A stretch of 64,000 nt of DNA, from positions 24,702,436 through 24,766,435 of the forward strand of contig OX235275.1 of NCBI GenBank assembly GCA_944472155.2. Reading direction: 5' to 3'. The position numbers and the translations under genes were made by a program. This document shows, one piece after another, positions 53,261 to 62,340 of the stretch. The stretch comes from Trichobilharzia szidati (lineage: Eukaryota > Platyhelminthes > Trematoda > Strigeidida > Schistosomatidae). The notes beneath the pieces are model-generated. The model made no database searches and was not told where the DNA came from. It was given only the letters and a program-made list of their open reading frames with translations. Positions within the stretch are counted from its first letter, which is position 1, and the number at the start of each line of letters is the position of its first letter.

Positions 53261-53634
53261 CTCCCTGTCTAATTTTATTGCTTTCTAATCTTTTTACCTA
53301 ATCTCAATGTAATGCGTGACTACATGCAAGTGGTCGAGCGTTTTTCAAGGTTATTTAATTTAACACAGCCCATCATTTAAGCTCTGGCTAACAACCGTCA
53401 CTCAGAATTTATTCAAAAAATGTATGAAGACCCATGGCAAAAATAAGAATGGTAATACAAATAATAATAATAAGCTCGATGGTGTATTTGCGAAGCTTTC
53501 ATTGCCCTACTAGACAACATCTTCAGCGCATGCTTCAATTAAAAGTGCACACTTCTAATGAAAGCTTCGGAGATAAACCAACCAGCTCAGAGAACACAAC
53601 TACATCAGAATTTAAAACTGCTACAGTGTAAAAA

Positions 53635-54060
53635 TATGTGTTACGTATGCCTAGTCATCGCCTTCCTCGACAATGGGCAATGTTAGCTGACATGGGGTCA
53701 GGCTGGAAAAGAGCTAGCAGCGGTCAAACGAAAACATGGCACCAGTCAATGAAATCTACAACAGTTAGTCTAAGCCGCGTAGGAAGGTGTTGACTTCCTC
53801 ACTGGTTGGGGTCCTCTGGACGGTAAAAACCAATGGTTGGAAACAATTGGTGACATGGCTCAAAATCGTTCTCAATGACTGGCGCAGATGCATCCACTCC
53901 TTGCGACTTATGATTTCCAATGAAACTATATTGTTCTTCGTTAATACTATTCCTTTGTCTCACACCTCTGTTTACTGTCTATATTATGCATTTCTCCTAC
54001 TTTCTTCTCTTGCTTTGTGTGCTACATGGAGTGTGGCGACTTGAACTGCCGCACATATGT
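53635..54060 (+). pseudogene. LINE ORF2 C-terminal fragment (distinct family)
   Basis: Reads RMPSHRLPRQ, GSGWKRASSGQTKTWHQSMK, then after frameshifts a GWGPRD-like stretch, GDMAQNRSQW-like and WRRCIHSL. The block K(T/S)WHQxMKxLT, VGRCRLPGW, LGDMAQNRxQWRRCI is the C-terminal signature of a LINE group common in schistosomes. Frames are broken at least twice. 53261-53634 upstream holds no clear feature. Confidence 0.55.
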
Positions 54061-54364
54061 GCAAAGTTCTCTGTCGAAAACAGACAGACAGTGTAAAAAT
54101 GAACATGAGTAACCCTATGTAGATTTCTTAATACGAATAGAATTAGAATGACACTGAACGCAGTTGAAATGACTCAACACACATACCGAATATATGGAAA
54201 ACTGCAATTATCAACAAGAAGACTAGAGAGAGGAAATAAAAGTATGAAGCAAATTATGGAACCGTATGAACTTGGTGGTGATGAAGAAGTCACCTTGAAG
54301 AGAGGTTAATCACGAGATTTCATCATTCTATGCTCGCCTTTCATTAATCAAACACTAGAAAGTA
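54061..54364. other. No recognised feature
   Basis: Short spacer; nothing supported. Confidence 0.35.
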
Positions 54365-55720
54365 CTCATGAAGCCTGTCGCATTGAGGGGACTAAAATTG
54401 AAACTAAGTCTAATGCAAAATACCTCGGTCTAGTTCTATCTTCCGACCTTACTTGGACATCTCATATCCTAACGATTTCTAAGAAAGTGTTATGTCCAAC
54501 CTACTTCATTAAGAAACTAAGACAATCTGGAATCACCCAACCTCTACTTTCACAATTTGTCAACTCTTGTATCTTACCTATTCTACTTTACTGCTCCCCG
54601 TCAGTCTTTCCTGGGCTACTGAAAAAAGACTACACCATCCTGAGAAGGATGTTGAAGGTAGTTAGTAGGACTAGTGGTGTAAAACTCAGTCAGCTCGTCA
54701 CTACATTAGTTGAAAGGCATCTGAATACATGCGAAAAATGGTCTAAAACCATACTCTCCGACCCCTAACACCCCCTATATTCTCAACTCTCTCCTTGTAT
54801 CTCATCAAGTAGAACCAGAAATCAGTATAAAACAATCTATGCTCATACAACCAAGTACAGGAACTCAACGATACCATACTTGGCCCGTGTTCTAAGTGAC
54901 AGAGACAATGTTAAGCGCGAAACTTATGACTTGCTTTGTTGTTAATAACATAATTTTAGGCTCTTTTATTTCTCTCTTATTTTGCATTCTATAGTGAACT
55001 CCTTCTTAAACATACTTAGCTACCTAAATTATTAACATTGGCTTACTTTTTGTACTTTACTGTATTCCTTCTTTTGTGTATCTACTGGTTCCGACTATGT
55101 TAGCACTATGAGTATTACAAAATTGTCCTGTCACTAACCATCATGTAATTATTAGTTTTTGTGGTTGTTGTTGTTGTTTTTTTGTTCGGCAATATTAACT
55201 GACAATCTTGGTTGTGAAAGCCATTATCACCATCTTAAAATTTTGTATTATGCAGGATTACTCACACTACCACTACAATCACCTCATTAGAACTGATATA
55301 AAAAACAACCCTGAAATGTTATTTTATGATTGTTTAGTGTTGTTTCAACCAAATTAACTGATCATCTTGTCGATAAACATTCTTAAATATCATTTCATAA
55401 CTTCTTGTATGACTACAGCTTTACTGTCACCATGCATAATCATATCATAGCTTCCACTACCCAATACTGAGATATTATTTTATGTTGTTTATTTTCCTTT
55501 CTACTTCTTGGTATTTTTTTCGCATTTTTAAATATTATTTTTGTGTTTGATTTTTGTTGTTGTTGTCATTATATATATTTTTTGAAATACTCCTTTTAAA
55601 TGTTTGATAAATTTAGATGCAAATATTGTAGAAATGTGCTGAAAATTCCACACTGTACCACTAGTACTGTTTCTGGAATAAAGCAAATTATTATATATTA
55701 TTAGTAGTAGTATTAATCGA
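54365..55720 (+). pseudogene. LINE family Y, 3' part
   Basis: Starts in the RT after the palm: KIETKSNAKYLGLVLSSDLT, SHILTISKKVL, then (frameshift) 54487-54768 with LLSQFVNSCILPILLYCSPS, VFPGLLKKDYTILRRMLKVV and LSQLVTTLVERHLNTCEKW. The rest of the ORF ends near 54940. A long AT-rich 3' UTR closes with GCTGAAAATTCCACACTG, TTTCTGGAATAAAGC and an (ATT)n-like tail to 55720. Same family as 29072-30535. The 3' end is shared with SINE-T. Confidence 0.8.
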
Positions 55721-55831
55721 CGTGTTTTTGAAGATTCCAGTCACGATATCCAATTTATTCAGCTTCCCTATATATATATATGAAAAAGTAAGTCTACTTA
55801 TTATTTATTTATTTTTTATTTTGATTACTGC

Positions 55832-56010
55832 TTGATGCCGCACAGTATTTTCAGTACAAGTGTGGAATTTTCAGCATGTGATATCGGTAGCCCAAATTTT
55901 GCAGGCCGACCATAGATATCGGGTGTACGTCGGCAGGGTATCGAACCCCGGACCATGTGCATGGTCGGCGAGAGTCCTAACCACTGTGCCACCGACGCAC
56001 AATAAATACT
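55832..56010 (-). mobile_element. SINE-T
   Basis: Minus strand: GTGCGTCGGTGGCACAGTGG (A box), GGACTCTCGCCGACCATGC, B box GGTTCGATACCC, body GGGCTACCGATATCACATGC, 3' end TGAAAATTCCACACTTGTAC and AGTACTG-like sequence. The cleanest head in the window. Confidence 0.85.
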
Positions 56011-56229
56011 TGAAAGCATAAACTGAAATCGCCGACAAGAATTATGTTTAGCTGAATAAAGCTTAGTTTTCATTATGGTTTCGTGGCAAAGTTAAACTTT
56101 AAGCACCAGTAAGTACTAAGGGACAAATGACCTTGAAGGCACAAATCACATAATAAAGACGATTTTTGTGTATAAAATGCATTTATTCATGACAATAATG
56201 AAGAATTAAGATGCATGAAACTGGAAAGC

Positions 56230-56410
56230 TTTCCCTGACGTCTGAAAAATGTACCTTTCCAAATTCGAAACTTGAGTTTCGAAGTTGTGTGATTTTAATT
56301 GATATGATTATGAACAGCAATGAATTGTGTTCGAAACTCTGTCATCCAGTAAATAATACTGTTTCATTGTGTGATACATCTGATAAACAAACTAATGAGG
56401 AATTACTAAC
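56230..56410 (+). mobile_element. PLE-B 3' region fragment
   Basis: CGAAACTTGAGTTTCGAAG, GATATGATTATGAACAGC, CATCCAGTAAATAATACTG and ACATCTGATAAACAAAC match the 3' ends at 24410-24540 and 58000-58135. No endonuclease part precedes it: an extreme 5' truncation. Confidence 0.75.
56301..56346 (+). ncRNA. PLE-B hammerhead-like motif with looped helix III
   Basis: Helix I GAT/ATC, junction ATGATTAT, helix II GAACA/TGTTC, GAA, helix III AC(TCT)GT (a 3-nt loop absent in most copies), C at 56343 before the predicted cleavage. Confidence 0.5.
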
Positions 56411-56523
56411 TACCACTAGAGTTGCCGAGTTTTGCACATATATTAATAGTACCACTTAGTTTTTGGATTGGAGTATGAACAGAGTAATTAACCACATTCT
56501 GTTCATGTAATTATCTAAGTCTT

Positions 56524-56690
56524 CTAACCCTAACAGTAACCCTAATCTTTCCTTAACCTAACTCAATGTGAAAATATCCTCAAATAAACCCCAGATGTAA
56601 CTCGAATGTCGTCCTCATTAGGTTAACCTACCCTAACCTGTCCTTAGTCCTAACCCTGACTTCATCTTTCCCAAACCTAACCTGAAACAT
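56524..56690. repeat. Telomere-like (CCCTAA)-rich patch
   Basis: Many CTAACCCTAA, TAACCCTAAT, AACCTAAC and CCCTAACC words in under 170 bp, degenerate rather than tandem. The schistosome telomere repeat is TTAGGG. Could be a decayed interstitial telomeric tract or simple low complexity. Confidence 0.35.
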
Positions 56691-57220
56691 GCTAGATATC
56701 CCATTTTTATAAAATAACACTTCACTAGGCACATTTCATTCATGATTACGATATTATTTGCTCACTGATCGTTCCAAGGTCATTGGTGCGGTCACAGTCC
56801 ATTGATGTTGAGTGGTACTTACTTGTGCCATATGTTTAAATGACAGAGCACAAAATCTAGGTAGTACCAAAGAAAATCTAAAACAGGAACTGATACACAT
56901 AAAAGAAGCCTTGAAAATTAATAATTACCCGGATAAATTAGTCAGAAAATATGTAAGGAAATGTAAAAATAAAATAAATAATGACAGTAGCGATAGTGAT
57001 AATAACAATAATAATAATAATAGTGACAATAATAATATTAATGACGACATCAACAATAAGGAATCGAAATCATCAGTAGTACTTCCTTAAAAGGAAGGAA
57101 CCTTGGAAGCCTTATGCAGAATTCTTAACAAGGCAGGAATAAAAACGGCATTCAAACCCACAAACTTAATTAGAAACAAGCTTTGTCGATTAAAGGTTCA
57201 ATCGTGTTCAGCCAAATAAA

Positions 57221-57232
57221 CAAAACAATTTA
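57221..57232. repeat. Left target-site duplication of SINE-H (12 bp)
   Basis: CAAAACAATTTA, identical to 57618-57629. Confidence 0.9.
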
Positions 57233-57617
57233 CATGGAGGATTTCATCATGAGCTGACATCAGTTAGAGAACCACTGGAAAACCAGCTGGGAGTACTGGA
57301 CAGCTGTTTCGTCCTAGTTTGGGACTCTTCAGCAGTACGCGCCCACCGGGATTCGAACCCAGGACCTTCTGGTTACGAGGCGAGCTCGTAGACCATTGAG
57401 CCACTGGGACCCGATCCAATGGTCCTTGAATTCTAACTTCTGCCAATTCACGACATAGCGCCACCATTTCGCAATGTCTTCTTCGATGAGTAACTGTCCT
57501 CATCTTCAACCTGCTGTACCCTACTGGTCACGGCTTCCCACTAGAACCCCAGGTTAACTGCCTGAATAGGGCCAGTCACTAGTGAGCATCAGATTAATTT
57601 GCAAGTATTGGTACTTG
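57233..57617 (-). mobile_element. SINE-H, full-length copy with intact hammerhead
   Basis: 385 bp, bounded by a perfect 12-bp duplication of PLE-B sequence, which defines the unit exactly. On the minus strand: a 5' extension of about 200 bp, A box TGGCTCAATGG, GAGCTCGCCTCGTAACCAG, B box GGTTCGAATCCC, the hammerhead (57293-57338), and a 3' end ATGTCAGCTCATGATGAAAT. The tRNA-like head implies pol III transcription; the ribozyme could process transcripts. Best-preserved SINE-H here. Confidence 0.88.
57293..57338 (-). ncRNA. SINE-H type I hammerhead ribozyme, all helices intact
   Basis: On the minus strand: helix I GTACTG (57338-57333) with CAGTAC (57298-57293). Core CTGAAGA (57332-57326; position 7, which is tolerant, is A). 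Helix II GTCC/GGAC with 7-nt loop CAAACTA. GAAAC (57310-57306). Helix III is the self-complementary ACAGCTGT (57307-57300) with no loop. C17 at 57299, predicted cleavage between 57299 and 57298. Such a loopless helix III is known for schistosome hammerheads and favours dimeric folding. Confidence 0.8.
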
Positions 57618-57629
57618 CAAAACAATTTA
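57618..57629. repeat. Right target-site duplication of SINE-H (12 bp)
   Basis: Identical to 57221-57232. Confidence 0.9.
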
Positions 57630-58042
57630 GTTTATCTCATACCCTGCAATGATTGTCAGGTCAAAAACATAGGTCAAACTAGTAGAACAGGGGCAGTCAG
57701 ACTGGCTGAACATAAAAAATTAGCAAAATCTAGATTGGTTGATCCAAATAAGATAAGAAATCTAGAGAATAGTTCAGCTATAGCACTACATGCAGTTACA
57801 CACAACCATACAATAAACTGGATGGGATAGGATGACAGTTTTAAAATCTAATGTCACAGGATGGGGGGAGAGATTGATAACAGAAGCTTTGTTTACCGAA
57901 TCAACTGCAAATACATGTAATAGGAATGATTCAACACCTGTCCAGCTGAATATCTGGAAAATTCTACTACCCCAACGATGACAAATAGGAGAAAACAAAG
58001 AAAACTATAAAACTCAACTTTCAAAGTTGTGTGAACACAATT

Positions 58043-58085
58043 GATATGATTGTGAACAGTAATAAATTTTGTTCGAAACGTCATC
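58043..58085 (+). ncRNA. PLE-B hammerhead-like motif
   Basis: Helix I GAT/ATC, junction ATGATTGT, helix II GAACA (58054-58058) / TGTTC (58070-58074), GAA, helix III AC/GT, C at 58082. Same location after the endonuclease frame as in other copies; position 9 is G in this copy. Confidence 0.45.
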
Positions 58086-58140
58086 CAGTAGATAATACTG
58101 TTTCACTGTGTGATATATCTAATAAACAAACTAATATGGA

Positions 58141-58559
58141 ATTACATGTGCCTTAATTTTAACTTGACTGCTTTCATGATAAAAGAAATTGAATTTATTG
58201 GTTGTATTATTGAGAGAGATTACTAAGAAAAGTTGGGCATTTCACCAATCGCGTTCCAGAAAAATCAACCTGAAACAAAATAGGGTCTGAGGTGTAATAA
58301 CAGACATTGGTTTTGGACAAGAAGCATGGGTGAACATTACTTAGTGTATGCGACTAAAACGCTTACTACCTCTTCATAGCATGAAGCTGTGAACTGGGTT
58401 AGATGAACTGCATAAGGCAGTCGTAATGCATTTGTAGCTACAGAGGCGTCTGCATATGCTGTTCGTCAAAGTATAAGAATATAATTAATATCAGTTAAAA
58501 GTTTGAGCATTGTGGATTAGATCAAATAAAGTATAAGTATATTTCAATAGTTTACACAC
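58141..58559. other. No recognised feature
   Basis: AT-rich spacer between two PLE-B remnants; nothing supported. Confidence 0.35.
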
Positions 58560-58965
58560 AATGATAAGTTTTGTTATTGGTAATATTTCGAGCAAAATTA
58601 CTGCCCGTGTTCACACCACTGTTGGAATTGTTTTATTCACACATTTATGATTTGTACTCATATAAATAGTTCATTATTTTTGCTCATTCATGTGTTTGTA
58701 TTCAGAATTATATTCCAAGTTGTTGATAGTTGTACTGACTCACCCTTGTTACATGTATCCGGTGTGACTTTAATGAATATCGATTCTGTTATAAGTCTTA
58801 CTTTCCATTTGTTCATGTTAGTTTTAGAATGCATACATTGTTTCAATCGATAATGTAGTTTTTGTCTCATGCATGTGCAGCTATCGACGAACTATTTTCA
58901 AGATTCTTGTAAGCTCATGTTCCTGTTCATTCACTCATATTTTGAGTGATCTAGACGTTTACCCC
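58560..58965 (-). pseudogene. PLE-B endonuclease C-terminus and 3' region
   Basis: Minus strand: NLENSSSIAAHA-like sequence near 58900, then 58688-58870 with NKWKVRLITESIFIKVTPDT and CNKGESVQLSTTW, and the hammerhead-like motif at 58579-58617. A more diverged subfamily than the other copies. Dead. Confidence 0.68.
58579..58617 (-). ncRNA. PLE-B hammerhead-like motif, covarying copy
   Basis: Helix I GGT/ACC (others GAT/ATC), junction GTGAACAC (others ATGATTAT), helix II GGGCA/TGCTC, GAA, helix III AT/AT (others AC/GT), T before the predicted cleavage. Every helix differs in sequence from the common form but still pairs, and core positions 3 and 8 change from A-U to G-C. Confidence 0.5.
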
Positions 58966-58999
58966 ATATAATTAGTCGGACATGTCGACTCAATAAAAT

Positions 59000-59330
59000 T
59001 CACTATGGAAGTAGAAAATGAAATTGGGGAACTGACTATGTTAGACTGCAAAATACAAAGAATAACAGATGGTAGGATTAAAACGACGCTATGTAGGAAA
59101 ACCACACACTCTGGATGATTCCTTGATTAGCACTCAGCTCATCCACTCACGGTGAAACGAGGATTAATACAAGGTCTTGCAGATAGAATACTTATACTTA
59201 CAACAACGCCAGAGGACCAGTGTAATGAAATAAACGTCCTATTCAAAGTGCTACTCGAAAACAACTACACAAAAGAATTTATAAAAGATAATATAAAAAG
59301 AATACAATGTTTCGGGAAAATGTAGCTCTA
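59000..59330 (+). pseudogene. PLE-B RT thumb fragment
   Basis: ENEIGELTMLDCKIQRITDG, RIKTTLCRKTTHSG, then after stops SAHPLTVKRGLIQGLADRI and CNEINVLFKVLLENNYTKEF. It corresponds to 46330-46620. Only the RT part after YVDD is present. Confidence 0.68.
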
Positions 59331-59649
59331 AAATTCGGAAACCAATATGTCAGTATCGCAGCATAATCGTTTTGTGAAAAGAGTAAAGAACATTTTCATT
59401 CCATATGAATGTTTTCGTATTGTCAGCTCCTCTGAACTGAATGGTTGAATTGCTTAGATTTTACTTTCCTTCCAAAGCCAACATATTCAGAATAACACCA
59501 GCATATATTGAGATTCCGAAATTCCTCATAGGTGAAATATTTCCCAATCTTCGTAACTTTCAAGGTGAATAATTGTTCCCGTAAACTACCTTACGACTAT
59601 GTCCCCTTTGGTTCTCAAGTTCACTTCTCAAGTATTGGTTTTGACAGGA
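59331..59649. other. No recognised feature
   Basis: Spacer without recognised elements. Confidence 0.35.
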
Positions 59650-59860
59650 TTTTTGATTGATTGGTTGGAGGATTTCATCATGAGCTGACATCAGTTAGAG
59701 AACCATTGGAAAACCTGGAAGTACTAGACAGCTGTTTCGTCCTAGTTCGGGACTCTGCTTCAGCAGTACGCATGCACCACAGCAGTTCGAACTCAGAACC
59801 TTCTGGTTACAAGGCTAGCTTGTAGACCATTAAGACACTGGCACTCGATCCAAGGCGCAT
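59650..59860 (-). mobile_element. SINE-H, hammerhead core with 3-nt insertion
   Basis: Minus strand: A box TGTCTTAATGG, B box GAGTTCGAACTG, GCGTACTGCTGAAGCAGAGT, GGACGAAACAGCTGTCTAG, 3' body ending ATGAAATCCTCCAACC. Helices I and III and GAAAC are kept; the core reads CTGAAGCAGA, i.e. CAG inserted before the last A, which should inactivate it. Confidence 0.75.
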
Positions 59861-59959
59861 AAATTCTCATTTTTCTCTACGACCTGGTATTTGACTGTTT
59901 GTCTGTGTGGCTAGTATTTCATTGATTGGTTCACTGGATCTATATCCACAGACCTGGCG

Positions 59960-60612
59960 GAAGAGGCAGTGAAGGTAGGCCTAAGTGACCAGCAACAAGA
60001 AAGCATCAGTCATTATCAGTCGAAGGGACCTTAAGGAAGTCATCTCTTCCTCTTCTCTAGGCAGTATCGTTTCAACTACAGGTAGGATCTGAAAAGAGGC
60101 CAGATTTCACAAATCTGCGGTCGCTCTCAAAGTCTGCTGGGCTCAGCACAAAGAATGAGATTTGTGATTTCAACACTAATACCAAGTGAGTTTGTGTTTT
60201 TGTACATTTCAAAGACTTGGTGCGTCACAAAGAGAATATCCCACAGACTGAAGACGTTTGATGAACAGCTATCAACACTCTTCACTGAACATTAGATAGC
60301 TGAAAAGGATTATTAAAATAGGACTTTAAAAGTGACCCTATCAAGAACCTATCAATTAACAAATATACCTGAGGAAATCGATATGGATTTGACACATCTC
60401 GAGAAGAGCATTGAATGACAAAACCCACTAGGCCATAAATTACAACTTTAATTCATGTGAGTGTGACATGGAGGCGGTCGAGTGATTAGAGGGTGAGAAT
60501 TTACGGACAATCATGGTGCCAGTAAAAAATGGAGTGCAGAGACTAGAATAAAATGGAGACATAATTTGAAGCCCTAGATTTCATTGAGACCATGAGGAGA
60601 AAAAATAATAAT
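59960..60612 (+). pseudogene. RTE-clade LINE relic, strongly decayed
   Basis: Order of blocks matches RTE C-termini: a LGSIVSTTG-like block near 60060, SETWxxTK-like near 60215, HSSLNIR-like near 60285, then the RKWRWIG-like and GRPKxTWRR-like regions (60375-60490) and a WxxxAQNRxKW-like block (60520-60560). It ends with AAAAAATAATAAT at 60600-60612. No frame longer than a few dozen codons. Confidence 0.6.
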
Positions 60613-60819
60613 CCCAGGGCCTCTATCAGTTGCTAATTGCTTTGAGTTTTAGGTCTTTTTGAATGGTGATTATATACTAACCGTTAAAAGACACGATAAG
60701 CATTTGTTCTTATCACCTCATGAGTATACATCTGGAATATCTATATAGCTAGGGCAATGTGAAAATCTTAGACACAGAGGACCACAAAGAAAGCCGATGT
60801 ATTCCATATAAGATAAGCT
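60613..60819. other. No recognised feature
   Basis: Short spacer after the RTE tail. Confidence 0.3.
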
Positions 60820-60900
60820 TATTGTAATGACCACACAGTGATGATGCAGTATTAACAAATGGATGACGTTTGGAGCATAAATTACTGCTAAAAATGGTTT
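60820..60900 (-). mobile_element. PLE-B 3' region fragment
   Basis: Minus strand has AGCAGTAATTTATGCTCC, AAACGTCATCCATTTG and TTAATACTGCATCATC, matching the PLE-B 3' end. The GAA of the hammerhead-like motif is CAA and the upstream strand is altered. Confidence 0.5.
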
Positions 60901-61794
60901 AATATTACACCTAAAAACTAGTAATCGTAGTATATTATGTTGCGCTCGCCAAGTCTCTAAACCACAAAGATGCATTAACTAAGTTAAAGTTAGACTTCAA
61001 AATTCACATCTCGCTGCTTATGCTACTAACTGTCAATCCTTCAACCACTCCAAACAGATCCCGCAGTAAAGTACGCCTTTCTTAACCTTCCTAATCTATC
61101 CCCACTGAATTTGATATTCTCATCTACGGAACCCGTATATTTGAAAACATACAATATAGTATCCAACAAATTTTCCTTCAATCGAATCACAACAGAATCG
61201 AAATAAGAAAAAAGACAATGCCTAATAAAGTAGATATAATTAGAATTAAACAAAAGCGAATTCTACTGATTATTAAACTAGACAATGAATGAAGTGAAGC
61301 AGGAAATGTGCTTTTTTCTCTTAATATTACGTAGGCAAAACCTGCTGTGGGAAATAGAGACTTGAGTAGAAGAATATGTTTAGAGAGAATTAGCCTTCTA
61401 ATGTGAAGCTTTGACTCCTACCTTTCAATAGACAAAAACCTTTAGAAATGTGATAATGACGAATATTTTGGATGTTATTCCTGATCTATGAGGTGAATGA
61501 TTGAATTGTGATGATTTTGATGTCCCTTTCTCTGACATAGTCAGCACTAACGTTAATGTGAGCTTTACTTAAGGTTTTCCTCGTAGATCTCAACATGATT
61601 TTATCCACTCTTCTACCTTGAGTCTGATGTTTCGATCGAAAAACTTATTTTTCACTGATCCAAAAGTGTTATCTCAATCTAAAAGTACATTGACAGAGAA
61701 CTGACCACAGTACTAGGTGAATAGGTAACATCTGGCTTTATTGAAAGTGTAGAAATTGTGTACTGTGGCAAAATGTAATTCCACATTAGATACG
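60901..61794. other. No recognised gene
   Basis: Open frame 61041-61253 (minus) is unassigned; no repeat family recognised. Confidence 0.4.
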
Positions 61795-62340
61795 TTTATT
61801 TCAATTATCACACAGTATTGCAGTATTAACAAGTGGATGATAAAATTCCGGGCATAAATTATTACCACTCATAATCATATCAATCTAGTCACACATCTTC
61901 ACAATTTGTCTTGCATATATTGTCTCTGTTAGTGTCTCTCCAACTTCCCTTTGTTGTTTGTCGCCACTTTCCATATCTCCCGAATAGGCATTGTGTCATC
62001 CCGATTGCAAGTGTATGGTGTTGAGTCGATAAACAAAGCTTCAGTGATTAACCTCTCTCCCATTCCACCCAATTATATTTTATTTTTCAACGCTCTCACC
62101 CTATCCTACCCACCCTATACCGTGATTATATGCAAGTGAAAGCAATACATTGCTATGGCTAAGCTCTGTTTTCTAGGTTATTTAACTTACTTAGCAGGGT
62201 CAGTTATTCTAGGTCGAGCTAAATTTTCATGTTTCAATAATCTAGCTGACCGTGATCTACTAGTTTGACCTATAATGTAATTGATCTCACTCACAGTCAT
62301 TACACGGTATTTGGTAAATTATATTATTTTTCTTAATTCA
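61795..62340 (-). pseudogene. PLE-B endonuclease and 3' region
   Basis: Minus strand: IIYQIPCNDCE-like start near 62320, IGQTSRS-like motif near 62255, C-terminal block with LITEALFIDSTPYTC near 62010-62060, then a 3' region with GATATGATTATGAGTGG and CATCCACTTGTTAATACTG. The hammerhead-like motif is partly decayed (GGAAT after helix II). Frameshifted. Confidence 0.65.

Larger units (their letters stand above)
56826..58140 (+). pseudogene. PLE-B fragment (RT end to 3' region), split by SINE-H
   Basis: 56812-57090 frame: CLNDRAQNLGSTKENLKQEL, HIKEALKINNYPDKLVRKYV, KCKNKINNDSSDSDNNNN (Asn-rich linker). Then GTLEALCRILNKAGIKTAF-like sequence to 57220. After the SINE-H insertion (57233-57617): LVYLIPCNDCQVKNIGQTSR, TGAVRLAEHKKLAKSRL, NLENSSAIALHAVTHNH (nuclease), then WGERLITEALFTEST and the 3' region to about 58140. 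The nuclease reads NIGQTSR where others have YIGQTSR: the second Tyr of GIY-YIG is lost. Confidence 0.83.
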
